A stretch of DNA of 64,000 bases from an uncultured Faecalibacterium sp. (lineage in GTDB: Bacteria; Bacillota; Clostridia; Oscillospirales; Ruminococcaceae), in assembly GCA_934525845.1 (NCBI GenBank), contig CAKSZS010000005.1:1-64000 (forward strand), written 5' to 3'. Positions 8,620 through 16,541 of the stretch are shown here, in pieces. Both the position numbers and the translations under genes were made by a program. The notes below the pieces were generated by a model. The model worked only from the letters and a program-made list of their open reading frames with translations. It ran no database searches and had not been told where the DNA came from. Each line of letters starts with the position of its first letter. Position 1 is the first letter of the stretch.

Positions 8620-8701
8620 GAGGAAAGAGCAAAAAAATAAGAGCTGATCCAACTTTTTGACGCAATGTCAATAAAAATTTGGATCAGCTCTTGAACGAAT
8701 T

Positions 8702-8873
8702 GAACCCTCGCAGTCATCGCTATGCGATGCCAGCTCTCCCGATGGGAGAACTTTCTTTGTGCAGACCGTAAGATGCAAAAAGCTCCCCCTGTCGGGACCG
8801 GCTTCCCCCGGTCGGGGGAAGATGGCGGAGCCAAAAGGGGGAACAGCTGGCGCGTCAGCGTCTGAGAGGGTTC
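8702..8873. repeat. palindromic intergenic element, copy 1
   Basis: Terminal inverted repeats GAACCCTCGCAG and CTGAGAGGGTTC bound 172 bp. The right half (AAAAAGCTCCCCCT, CTTCCCCCGG, GGGGGAAGATG) closely matches copy 8 at 52375-52546. It lies 7 bases beyond the stop of the cupin gene. Just to its left, 8640-8691 is a separate hairpin (GAGCTGATCC with GGATCAGCTC). Confidence 0.75.
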
Positions 8874-8879
8874 TTTTCC

Positions 8880-9530
8880 TTATTCCAGCACCAGCAGCAG
8901 GCTCATTTTGAATTTGCCCTGTGCGGTGACACTGTGCAGGCCGTTCTTGTCGAAGCGGAAGCTTTCGCCCTCGTTCAGCTCGTAATCCTTGCCCTCGTAG
9001 CCGATGATGGCTTTGCCTTCCAGCGCAGTCAGGATGGCGTTGCCGGGGGCGCGGTGCGGGGTCAGGCCGGTGCCCGCATCAAAGGCCATCAGCACGAACT
9101 TCATGTTGTCGGTGTGGGCCAGATCCAGGTTGGCAATGCTGCCTTCCTCATAAGAGATTAGATTCTTCAGGGCGGTGGGTTCACCGGAATGGATGATGTT
9201 GTTCATGGTAAGCTCCTTTGCTGCAATGATTTCGGTGTACACGGTGCCTGCGTCGGTTTCGGTGCCGCAGAGCGTCCGTGCGGGTACGTACAAAAGCTCC
9301 CCGGGGTGCAGGGGAACGCGGTGCCCTTCGGCACCCAGAAGAAAGCGGCAGCTGCCCTCTCCGCCCAGGTACAGCACCGGAACGTCGTAGGCTTCCGGTG
9401 TGATGGAGGTGCCGCCGCCCATGGAAAACCAGGTGACCGGAACCGCCGGACCCAGGCCGGCCGGGCGGGAGATGGTCATGTAGTCCCGGATGGGGCGTTT
9501 CTGGGCGGGGGTGAAAATGCGGTCGGACAT
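8880..9530 (-). CDS. tandem cupin protein with an internal translation start
   Basis: A 216-residue protein of two cupin-like halves. Residues about 25-105 form the first barrel (PVLYLGGEGSCRFLLG, HPGELLYVP). Residues 109-216 form the second (HRAPGNAILTALEGKA, GESFRF, GLHSV). The start at 9530 has AAAGGAG upstream. At 9206 an in-frame ATG (Met109) has its own AAAGGAG 6 bases upstream and could yield the second cupin alone (108 residues). The first half resembles auxin/ureidoglycine-type bicupins; few metal-binding His residues are visible. Substrate unknown. Confidence 0.8.
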   Translation of the reverse strand: MSDRIFTPAQKRPIRDYMTISRPAGLGPAVPVTWFSMGGGTSITPEAYDVPVLYLGGEGSCRFLLGAEGHRVPLHPGELLYVPARTLCGTETDAGTVYTEIIAAKELTMNNIIHSGEPTALKNLISYEEGSIANLDLAHTDNMKFVLMAFDAGTGLTPHRAPGNAILTALEGKAIIGYEGKDYELNEGESFRFDKNGLHSVTAQGKFKMSLLLVLE

Positions 9531-9715
9531 ACGGTCGGCTCCTTTCAGGAAAAGGTTCTTCTGATGGAATAGCATACCCTGTTGATGGGAAAAAGTCGGT
9601 GGTTATAACAACGATTTGCGCGTTTTGGTAAAAATAAATTTCCGTGAAATTGTAGACAACTGCCAAAAAACCAAAAGAGTGATAAAAAATTTACAACAAA
9701 GATGCCATTTGTGCA

Positions 9716-9743
9716 TTGAAACCCGGCGGACAGTGTGTTATCT
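9716..9743 (+). promoter_or_regulatory. probable promoter of fucO
   Basis: TTGAAA (9716-9721), a 16-base spacer and TTATCT (9738-9743), followed 42 bases later by GGAGG and the start at 9801. The 270-base gap between 9531 and 9800 is AT-rich and holds no further recognisable gene. Confidence 0.5.
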
Positions 9744-9800
9744 TAAAAGGCAGAGAATGGCTGCAGTTCTGCAGCAAAAAGATTTTGGAGGATTTGAATT

Positions 9801-10949
9801 ATGGCTGACCGCATCGTTCTGAATACCATTTCCTACCATGGCCACGGTGCCATCGAGAACATTGTTCCCGAACTGACCGCCCGCGGCTACAAGAAGGCGT
9901 TCGTCTGCTCTGACCCCGATCTGATCAAGTTCGGCGTCACCAAGAAGGTCACCGACCTGCTGGACGCTGCCGGTTTCGCTTACAGCGTGTACAGCGAGAT
10001 CAAGCCCAACCCCACCATCGCCAACGTGCAGGACGGCGTGGCCGCCTTCAAGGCCGCAGAAGCGGACTGCATCGTGACCATCGGCGGCGGCTCTTCCATG
10101 GACACCGCAAAGGCCATCGGCATCATCATCAACAACCCCGAGTTTGCAGACGTCCGCTCTCTGGAGGGCGTTGCTCCCACCAAGAAGCACGCTGTGTTCA
10201 CCATCGCGGTGCCCACCACCGCTGGTACCGCTGCGGAAGTCACCATCAACTACGTCATTACCGACGTGGAGAAGAAGCGCAAGTTCGTCTGCGTCGATAC
10301 CAACGATATCCCGGAGATCGCCGTTGTCGATCCCGATATGATGTCCTCCATGCCCAAGGGCCTGACCGCCGCCACCGGTATGGACGCTCTGACCCACGCC
10401 ATCGAGGGCTACATCACCAAGGGCCACTGCACCATTTCCGATATGTTCCATCTGGAGGCAATCAAGCTGATCAGCGAGAACCTGCGCGGTGCCGTCCAGA
10501 ACACCCCGGAAGGCCGCGAGGGCATGGCACTGGGCCAGTACATCGCCGGCATGGGCTTCTCCAATGTGGGTCTGGGCATCGTCCACTCCATGGCACACGG
10601 CCTGTCTGCTCTGTACGACACGCCCCACGGTGTGGCCTGCGCCATCCTGCTGCCGGTGGGCCTGGAGTACAACAAGACCGTGGCCGGTGAGCGTTACCGC
10701 GCCGTCGGCAAGGCTATGGGCGTGACCGGCATCGATGAGATGAACGACGCCGAAGCCGCCGATGCCACCATCGCCGCCGTCAAGCAGCTGAGCGCTGACG
10801 TGGGCATCCCCGCAAACCTGCACGGCATCCTGAAGGAAGAGGACATCCAGTTCCTGGCCGAGTCCGCCTTTGCCGACGCCTGCTGCCCGGGCAACCCCCG
10901 TGACACCAGCGTGGAGGAGATCGTGGAGCTGTACAAGAGCCAGCTGTAA
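9801..10949 (+). CDS. fucO: iron-dependent alcohol dehydrogenase, lactaldehyde reductase type
   Basis: A 382-residue group III alcohol dehydrogenase. The dinucleotide site GGGSSMDTAKA lies near residue 95, followed by IPTTAGTAAEVTINYVITD and GMDALTHAIEGYIT near 195. The metal His residues appear in HSMAHGLSALYDTPHGVA near 260. NNPEFADVRSLEG and KFVCVD are shared with E. coli FucO, which reduces lactaldehyde to 1,2-propanediol with NADH during fucose or rhamnose use. Other fucose genes are not nearby, so broader aldehyde reduction in fermentation is also possible. Confidence 0.85.
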   Translation: MADRIVLNTISYHGHGAIENIVPELTARGYKKAFVCSDPDLIKFGVTKKVTDLLDAAGFAYSVYSEIKPNPTIANVQDGVAAFKAAEADCIVTIGGGSSMDTAKAIGIIINNPEFADVRSLEGVAPTKKHAVFTIAVPTTAGTAAEVTINYVITDVEKKRKFVCVDTNDIPEIAVVDPDMMSSMPKGLTAATGMDALTHAIEGYITKGHCTISDMFHLEAIKLISENLRGAVQNTPEGREGMALGQYIAGMGFSNVGLGIVHSMAHGLSALYDTPHGVACAILLPVGLEYNKTVAGERYRAVGKAMGVTGIDEMNDAEAADATIAAVKQLSADVGIPANLHGILKEEDIQFLAESAFADACCPGNPRDTSVEEIVELYKSQL

Positions 10950-10969
10950 GCACAAAACAGACCGAAAAG

Positions 10970-11001
10970 AGGCCCCCGCCTGTGAAAACAGGCGGGGGCC
11001 T
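10970..11001 (+). terminator. fucO terminator
   Basis: A 14-bp perfect stem (10970-10983 with 10988-11001, loop GAAA) followed by TTTGTGTCTTTC. Confidence 0.88.
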
Positions 11002-11093
11002 TTGTGTCTTTCAAAAGCAGATCAACTGCGGCTGGACGAATGCCGCCGGACGGAGTATACTGAAAAATGCAAAAGCTGCGGAGGAGGAATCTT

Positions 11094-12524
11094 ATGTGCG
11101 GTCCGTATCGTGGAGAGAAATCTTATATTTTTCTGAGCTATGCCCATAAGAACCGGGAAGAGGCGATGGAGCTGGTGCGACACCTGCAGCAAGCCGGATA
11201 CCGAGTGTGGTACGATGAAGGCATTGACCCAGGCACGGAATGGGACGAGAACATTGCTGCTCATGTGGAGCGGTGCGGGTATTTCATTGCCCTGATATCG
11301 GAGGCGTATCTGGCGTCTGATAACTGCAGGGATGAACTGAACTTTGCCCGCGATGAAGGCAAACCACGTCTGTTGGTCTATCTGGAAGAAGTGACCCTTC
11401 CGGCCGGTATGCGGATGCGTCTGAGCCGACTGCAGGCTGTTTTCCGGTACAGGTACGCGGAACAAGGGCGGTTTTACCAACGGCTTTTTAAGACGGCGGG
11501 GCTGAATTCCTGTCTGGAAATAGGATCATCGGCGGAAGAGCGGAGCTTGTCCGTGGAGAATCCTGCTCAGATACCGACACAGATCGTGCTCGAACCGGAA
11601 GAAGACTGGACAGAACGGCTTATAGCGGGAGAAGGAATAAAACCGATCCCCAAATCGATTACGACAGAACAGAAAACAGCGGATGTGAAAGCTTCCGGCA
11701 GATGCGGACGAGGAGCGGAGTGGACACTCGACACAGAGGGGTGTTTGCGGATCACAGGGTTTGGATTGATGGATGATTATATTTATGAATGCGCACCCTG
11801 GAGCGAATATGACGCGAAAATTATTACATTGAAAGTGGGAGAAGGAATCGTAAGAATCGGACATTCCGCATTCAAGGACTGCGAAAATATTCGGGCAGCT
11901 GCACTTCCGAGTACATTGAGGGAAATTGGAAGCTGGGGATTTGCGGATTGCAGAAAGTTGGAACAGATAGATTTGTCGGAGGGCTTGGAAAAGATCGGGT
12001 ATGGCGCTTTTTATGAGTGCAAAAGTCTGCAGAGCATCAAAATTCCGGATCGCGTAACGGAAATTGGTGACTGGGCATTTTATAGTTGCACAAAATTAAA
12101 GCGAATCGATTTGCCGGAAAAGATACACAGGATCGGAGGCTTGGCATTTTTTGAATGTGAGGCACTGGAAAAGGTGCAGCTGTTCGGAATAAAACGGCTG
12201 GAGCGGGGCGTGTTTTTTAATTGCAGAAATCTGCGTGTTGTGGAGTTGCCTTGTGAGTTGGAAGAAATTGGAGAGAACACATTTAAAAATTGCGAAAATC
12301 TGATAAGGATCAGTTTCCCGAGAAAACTGAAAAAGATTGGGAAAAAGGCATTTAAAGGATGTACGTCGCTGCAGAATGTATATTTGCCGGCTGTAAAGCA
12401 ACTGGAGGAAAGTGTTTTTGAGGGATGCACGGCGTTGTGCCGAATAAACATTCCGAAAGACTGCGGGCGGAAATTGAACTCTGTACCGCGAGGAGTGCAT
12501 ATAGAACGGCATAGTGCAGGATAA
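11094..12524 (+). CDS. TIR-domain protein fused to BspA-type leucine-rich repeats
   Basis: A 476-residue protein. GGAGGAGG lies upstream of the ATG at 11094; an in-frame ATG at 11067 has no site. Residues about 10-130 form a TIR domain: SYIFLSYAHKN, GYRVWYDEGI, FIALISEAYLAS and SDNCRDEL, where Glu81 matches the catalytic Glu of NAD-cleaving TIRs. After a linker (about 140-215), nine LRR_5 repeats of about 23 residues follow, built on IGxxAFxxCxxLxxIxLP. No transmembrane or signal sequence is seen. Codons in the 3' half are clearly more AT-rich than in neighbouring genes, suggesting acquisition. Possible roles are NADase-based defence or signalling with LRR sensing; no known defence partner gene is adjacent. 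Confidence 0.85.
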   Translation: MCGPYRGEKSYIFLSYAHKNREEAMELVRHLQQAGYRVWYDEGIDPGTEWDENIAAHVERCGYFIALISEAYLASDNCRDELNFARDEGKPRLLVYLEEVTLPAGMRMRLSRLQAVFRYRYAEQGRFYQRLFKTAGLNSCLEIGSSAEERSLSVENPAQIPTQIVLEPEEDWTERLIAGEGIKPIPKSITTEQKTADVKASGRCGRGAEWTLDTEGCLRITGFGLMDDYIYECAPWSEYDAKIITLKVGEGIVRIGHSAFKDCENIRAAALPSTLREIGSWGFADCRKLEQIDLSEGLEKIGYGAFYECKSLQSIKIPDRVTEIGDWAFYSCTKLKRIDLPEKIHRIGGLAFFECEALEKVQLFGIKRLERGVFFNCRNLRVVELPCELEEIGENTFKNCENLIRISFPRKLKKIGKKAFKGCTSLQNVYLPAVKQLEESVFEGCTALCRINIPKDCGRKLNSVPRGVHIERHSAG

Positions 12525-12564
12525 GTCAAGCGGGCGCTGCAATCGCAGCGCCCGCTTGACTTAT
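12521..12564. terminator. 20-bp hairpin shared by two convergent genes, containing both stop codons
   Basis: Arms 12521-12540 and 12545-12564 are perfectly complementary with loop AATC. The TAA of the TIR-LRR gene (12522-12524) and the TAA of the patatin gene (12561-12563, complement) lie at matching positions in the two arms. No U run follows on either strand. Confidence 0.75.
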
Positions 12565-13433
12565 ACAGTAGATGATTCCGCCTTGGCCTGCTCCACAAAT
12601 GCGGCGATCTTGTCCACCTGGATCTCTGCCACAGCGCGGCCGGTGTCGTACACGCGGCGCAGCTGGGCGGGATCGCGCTCCATGGCCTTGATCTCCAGCG
12701 GGATGGGCGGGCGGAGGACGAACGCCCTGCCGGTCTGTTCCAGCATGGCGATGTGTTCCAGCGTCTCGTTGTAGCGCTCGTGGCGGTCAGCCACGGCCTC
12801 TACAAAGGCGGGGTAGCGCAGGTAGCGCGCCCGGATCATGGGCAGCATCTTGTTCTTTTTCTTTTCAAAGCCCTTGGGCTGGGTCAGCACGATGAGGTTG
12901 CGCTTGTAGCCGATGGACTCGAAGAAGCGCACCGGAATGGAATCCGCCACGCCGCCGTCCAGCAGCTGGTAGTGGCCGATCTTCACGATTTTGGCCGCCA
13001 GCGGCATGGAGGCCGAGGCCTGCATCCATTGGATGTCCTCAGCGTCGCCGGTGCGGCACTTATGATAAATGGGGTCGCCGGTGCGCACATCGGTGCAGAC
13101 TACGAAAAAGTCCATGGGATTTTCCCGGAAGGCCTGGGCGTCGAACGGATCCAGCTTTTCCGGCACGGTGTGGTAGCAGAACTGCTCGCTGTACAGGTTG
13201 CCGGTGCGCAGCAGATTTTCAAAGCTGGCATAGCGCTTGTCCTGGCAGTATTCCGTGTTGTAGCGGATGGTACGGCCGATCTGGTGCGATTTGTAATTGC
13301 AGCCGAACACCGCCCCGGCAGACACCCCGATGGCACCATCCAGCGTGATGCCGTGTTCCATCAGCACATCCAGGACGCCTGCGGTGAACATCCCGCGCAT
13401 GGCGCCGCCTTCCAGTACAAGTCCTGTTTTCAT
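12561..13433 (-). CDS. patatin-like phospholipase (YjjU type)
   Basis: A 290-residue patatin-family serine hydrolase with a Ser-Asp dyad. The oxyanion motif is GGAMRG (residues 9-14), the nucleophile motif GVSAG (near 36-40) and the Asp motif DGG (near 160). The C-terminal region PAFVEAVADRHERYNETL is typical of YjjU/RssA-like proteins. The start at 13433 has GGGAGAT upstream. Family members cleave acyl groups from phospholipids in the cytoplasm. It is convergent with the TIR-LRR gene; patatins occur as effectors in some defence systems, but this type is also common as a housekeeping gene. Confidence 0.87.
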   Translation of the reverse strand: MKTGLVLEGGAMRGMFTAGVLDVLMEHGITLDGAIGVSAGAVFGCNYKSHQIGRTIRYNTEYCQDKRYASFENLLRTGNLYSEQFCYHTVPEKLDPFDAQAFRENPMDFFVVCTDVRTGDPIYHKCRTGDAEDIQWMQASASMPLAAKIVKIGHYQLLDGGVADSIPVRFFESIGYKRNLIVLTQPKGFEKKKNKMLPMIRARYLRYPAFVEAVADRHERYNETLEHIAMLEQTGRAFVLRPPIPLEIKAMERDPAQLRRVYDTGRAVAEIQVDKIAAFVEQAKAESSTV

Positions 13434-13496
13434 AAATGATCTCCCTCTCCAGGGCCGGCGTGCACAGAGCCGGCCATTTCCCTTCTCATTAGTAAC

Positions 13497-13524
13497 AGTA
13501 TACTCAAAATCCGGCAAAGAACAA
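13497..13524 (-). promoter_or_regulatory. promoter of the patatin gene
   Basis: On the minus strand, TTGTTC (13519-13524), a 16-base spacer and TATACT (13497-13502). Confidence 0.6.
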
Positions 13525-13649
13525 GAGGGCAGGGACCAAAAATTACCGAACAACTTTGCGGAGTTTCGGTGCTTTTTCCAGAGTCATACTTTTTGGGGCA
13601 TGGCCGGAAATCCTGCTGCATTTTTTGTCAAATTTGGGAAGAAAGCCCC

Positions 13650-13678
13650 TTGTCAAACCGGGACACTTCCGGTATACT
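13650..13678 (+). promoter_or_regulatory. promoter of xpt
   Basis: TTGTCA (13650-13655), a 17-base spacer and TATACT (13673-13678). The leader is only about 60 bases, too short and without the conserved loops for a purine riboswitch. Confidence 0.75.
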
Positions 13679-13747
13679 AGGTGAAATAACAGCTAGGTGT
13701 GCGCCGATGGTGCACGGAATATATCAGGTTGGAGGACGCAGGTTATT

Positions 13748-14341
13748 ATGAAGATGCTGGAAGATCGTATCCGAAAAGACGGCATTGTCCGTGAGGGCAA
13801 TGTCCTGAAGGTAGACAGTTTCATCAATCACCAGATGGACATTCCGCTGTTCCGCGAGATGGCCAAGGAGTGGAAGCGCCTGTTTGACGGCAAGCCCATC
13901 AACAAGGTGCTGACCATCGAGGCCAGCGGCATCGGCATCGCCGCCATCGTGGCCAGCGAGTTCAATGTGCCGGTGGTGTTTGCGAAAAAATCCATGAGCA
14001 TCAACCTCGACTACAACAACTATGAGACGAAGATCCAGTCCTTCACCCACAAAAAGATCTACAACGTCATCGTGTCCAAGAAGTTCCTCACCGCAGAGGA
14101 TCATGTGCTGATCATCGATGACTTCCTGGCCAATGGCTGTGCCCTGATGGGCCTGCTGGAACTGGCGAAAGAAGCCGGGGCCACCGTGGAGGGCATCGGC
14201 ATCGCCGTGGAAAAGGGCTTCCAGCAGGGCGGCGAGCTGATCCGCAGCAAGGGCATTCAGCTGGAGAGCCTGGCCATCGTAGAGTCCATGAACAGCGAGA
14301 CCGGCGAGATCGTCTTCCGCGAGCAGCTGCATCAGAACTGA
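13748..14341 (+). CDS. xpt: xanthine phosphoribosyltransferase
   Basis: A 197-residue type I phosphoribosyltransferase that makes XMP from xanthine and PRPP for purine salvage. [12 protein letters not shown] (residues 20-31) and IEASGIG match Xpt, and the PRPP loop is [11 protein letters not shown] near 122-132. GGAGG lies 12 bases before the ATG at 13748, slightly far. In Bacillus xpt is paired with pbuX and controlled by a guanine riboswitch; neither is present here. The gene is single, with its own promoter and terminator. Confidence 0.93.
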   Translation: MKMLEDRIRKDGIVREGNVLKVDSFINHQMDIPLFREMAKEWKRLFDGKPINKVLTIEASGIGIAAIVASEFNVPVVFAKKSMSINLDYNNYETKIQSFTHKKIYNVIVSKKFLTAEDHVLIIDDFLANGCALMGLLELAKEAGATVEGIGIAVEKGFQQGGELIRSKGIQLESLAIVESMNSETGEIVFREQLHQN

Positions 14342-14355
14342 GAATAACTATTTTT

Positions 14356-14392
14356 AAAAGCTGTCACACAGGATTTTTGTGCGGCAGCTTTT
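14356..14392 (+). terminator. xpt terminator
   Basis: Imperfect 15-bp stem (14356-14370 with 14378-14392) followed by TTTTGTTTTG. Confidence 0.8.
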
Positions 14393-14405
14393 TTGTTTTG
14401 GCTGG

Positions 14406-14543
14406 CTCGCCCTCTCAGTCTCGCCATTGCTCGACAGCTCTCCCAAGGGGAGAACCCTTGGCAAAACCGGAAGTTTAACCATACTGCCAAAGGCTCCCAC
14501 TTTGGGGGAGCTAGCATCGCGTAGCGATGACTGAGAGGGCGAG
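14406..14543. repeat. palindromic intergenic element, copy 2
   Basis: 138 bp bounded by a perfect 15-bp inverted repeat, CTCGCCCTCTCAGTC and GACTGAGAGGGCGAG. The inside holds AGCTCTCCC/GGGAGA and GGCTCCCACTTTGGGGGAGC. Its right half is the reverse complement of the left half of copy 5 (33631-33768). It ends 13 bases from the stop of the PBP gene. Confidence 0.82.
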
Positions 14544-14555
14544 AATGCCGACCTT

Positions 14556-16430
14556 TTACGCCCCATCAAAGCTGTCGCCGTCAGCGGGCAGGGACGCGGC
14601 GGTCTCTTCGGCGGGGGTCTCCACCGCCGCCCGGGGCACGCCCTTGTAGACCAGCGTCTGTTCCAGCACCTCGGCACAGACCGGGGCGGACAGACTGCCG
14701 CCGGCGGTGGTCCAGCTGTGGGGTTCGTCCAGGCAGACCAGACACAAAAACTGCGGGTCATCGATGGGGGCCACCGCCACAAAGCTGGCGATGCGGGCTT
14801 TCTCGTCTTCGTTGTCCAGCTTCTGACTGGTGCCGCTCTTGCCGCCCACCCGGTAGCCGGGGATCTGGGCATTGCGTCCGCCGCCGTACAGCACCACCGC
14901 TTCCATGATCTCCCGCATGGCGGCGGAGGTCTCCGCCTTGAGCACCTGCCGTCTGCACACGGGGTCCAGGTGCTGCAGAATGCTCCCGTCCGGGTTCAGG
15001 ATGTCCGATACCAGGTAGGGCTGCATCAGCTTTCCGCCGTTGACCACGGCACAGACTGCCGCCGCCATTTCCAGATAGGAGATCTTGCTGCTCTGCCCGA
15101 AGGCGCAGGAGGCCAGCTCCACCGGCCCCATGCGGTCGGCGGTGTAGTACAGGCTCTTTTTCGGTTCGGCGGGCAGGTCCACGCCGGTGGGTTCCCGCAG
15201 GCCGAAGGCCGCAAAGTAATCGCAGAAGGCTTCCTTGCCCAGCCTGGCCCCGATCTGGATGAAGCTCTGGTTGCAGGAATTTTCCAGCGCCTGGGTCACA
15301 GTCTGACTGCCGTGGCGCTTGTGGTTGGCACAGTGGAACCGGGTGCCCGCCACCGAGATGGACTCCCCGCAGTAAAAGGTAGAATGCTTGCTCACGGCTC
15401 CGGTGTCCAGTGCTGCCGCACAGGTGATGAGCTTGAACACGCTGCCCGGCTCGTACAGGTCGCTGACTGCCTTGTTGCGCCACTGGGTCTGCTGGGCCAG
15501 CTGCAGAGCGGCGGCACGCTGTTCCCCGGACAGGGCATCCACGGCGGCTCTGGCGGCGCGGTCGTAAATGACCCGCGGCTCGTTGGGGTCGTAGGAGGGC
15601 GTGGTGGACATGGCAAGCACCGCCCCGGTGTTCACATCCATCACGATGCCCACCGCCCGGGCGGAGACGTGGTGCTCCTGCACGGCATAATTCAACGCGT
15701 TTTCGAGATAATGTTGAATGTTTGCATCGATGGTCAGCCGCAGGCCGCTGCCCTCCAGCGGGACCCGCTCGGTCTCATAGCTCTGTTCCAGCGTATAGCC
15801 CCAGGCGTTCACGGCGGTGAGCACCACGCCGTTTTCCCCGGTGAGCAGGTCGTCGTATTCCAGTTCCAGCCCGCTGACCCCGGCGTTGTCCACGTTGGTA
15901 AAGCCCAGCACCGACGCCAGAAATTCGCCCTGGGGATACCAGCGCTTGCTGTCCTGGTTGATGCGGATGCCGGTGATGCCGTTTTCTGCGCAGAAGTCCC
16001 GCACCGCGTCGGTGGTCTCCCGCTCCACCCGGTAGCGCAGAAGACAGTCGTTGGAAGCACGGTCGCTGAACTTTTCCAGCAGCTTCCCGGCGTCCAGGTC
16101 CAGCAGCTCGGCCAGTCCCCGGGCGGCGAGGTCCAGTTTATCGGCGGGCATTTCCCGGGGTGAGGCCCGCAGGGTCCAGCAGCTGCTGTTGGCTGCCAGC
16201 AGAACGCCGTCCGCGCTGAAGATGCGGCCCCGGTCGGCGGGCACCACCGTATCCCGCAGCTGCTGCCCCAGTGCGCGTTCCGTGTACCACCCGCCGGACG
16301 GAAACTGCAGGCAGAACAGCCGCGCGGCCAGCCCGGCAAAACAGACACCGCACAGAAGAACTGCCACCAGCCGTGCCCGGGCGCGGAAGGCGCGTTCCGG
16401 CAGGGTCCGCAGGGGTTCGGGTTTTGGCAT
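14556..16430 (-). CDS. class B penicillin-binding protein (FtsI/SpoVD type transpeptidase)
   Basis: A 624-residue peptidoglycan transpeptidase with one N-terminal membrane helix (residues about 18-38). A dimerisation domain includes RGRIFSADGVLLA, and the transpeptidase domain shows the three active-site motifs SVFK (in EPGSVFK), SCN (in NSCNQSF) and KSGT. There is no PASTA domain. The start at 16430 has AAAGGAGG upstream. It is divergent from ftsW, its expected SEDS partner, which supports a septal role; SpoVD is the sporulation alternative. Beta-lactams should target the Ser of SVFK. Confidence 0.9.
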   Translation of the reverse strand: MPKPEPLRTLPERAFRARARLVAVLLCGVCFAGLAARLFCLQFPSGGWYTERALGQQLRDTVVPADRGRIFSADGVLLAANSSCWTLRASPREMPADKLDLAARGLAELLDLDAGKLLEKFSDRASNDCLLRYRVERETTDAVRDFCAENGITGIRINQDSKRWYPQGEFLASVLGFTNVDNAGVSGLELEYDDLLTGENGVVLTAVNAWGYTLEQSYETERVPLEGSGLRLTIDANIQHYLENALNYAVQEHHVSARAVGIVMDVNTGAVLAMSTTPSYDPNEPRVIYDRAARAAVDALSGEQRAAALQLAQQTQWRNKAVSDLYEPGSVFKLITCAAALDTGAVSKHSTFYCGESISVAGTRFHCANHKRHGSQTVTQALENSCNQSFIQIGARLGKEAFCDYFAAFGLREPTGVDLPAEPKKSLYYTADRMGPVELASCAFGQSSKISYLEMAAAVCAVVNGGKLMQPYLVSDILNPDGSILQHLDPVCRRQVLKAETSAAMREIMEAVVLYGGGRNAQIPGYRVGGKSGTSQKLDNEDEKARIASFVAVAPIDDPQFLCLVCLDEPHSWTTAGGSLSAPVCAEVLEQTLVYKGVPRAAVETPAEETAASLPADGDSFDGA

Positions 16431-16541
16431 GGTAGGCACCTCCTTTGGCTGATTCAGCCATATGCAGGCGGGTGCGCCGTTATGCGGATGACTAACCGTG
16501 CCGCTGCCCGCGTACAATAAAGAGGATCGGAGGTGGATGCG

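Noticed and set aside
11094..13433. TIR-LRR and patatin as a two-gene defence operon like CBASS or Thoeris
   Set aside because: The genes are convergent, not cotranscribed. No cyclase, ThsA-like or sensor gene is adjacent, and the patatin is of the widespread YjjU kind.
13679..13747. A purine riboswitch in front of xpt
   Set aside because: The leader is about 60 bases and lacks the conserved core loops and a terminator.
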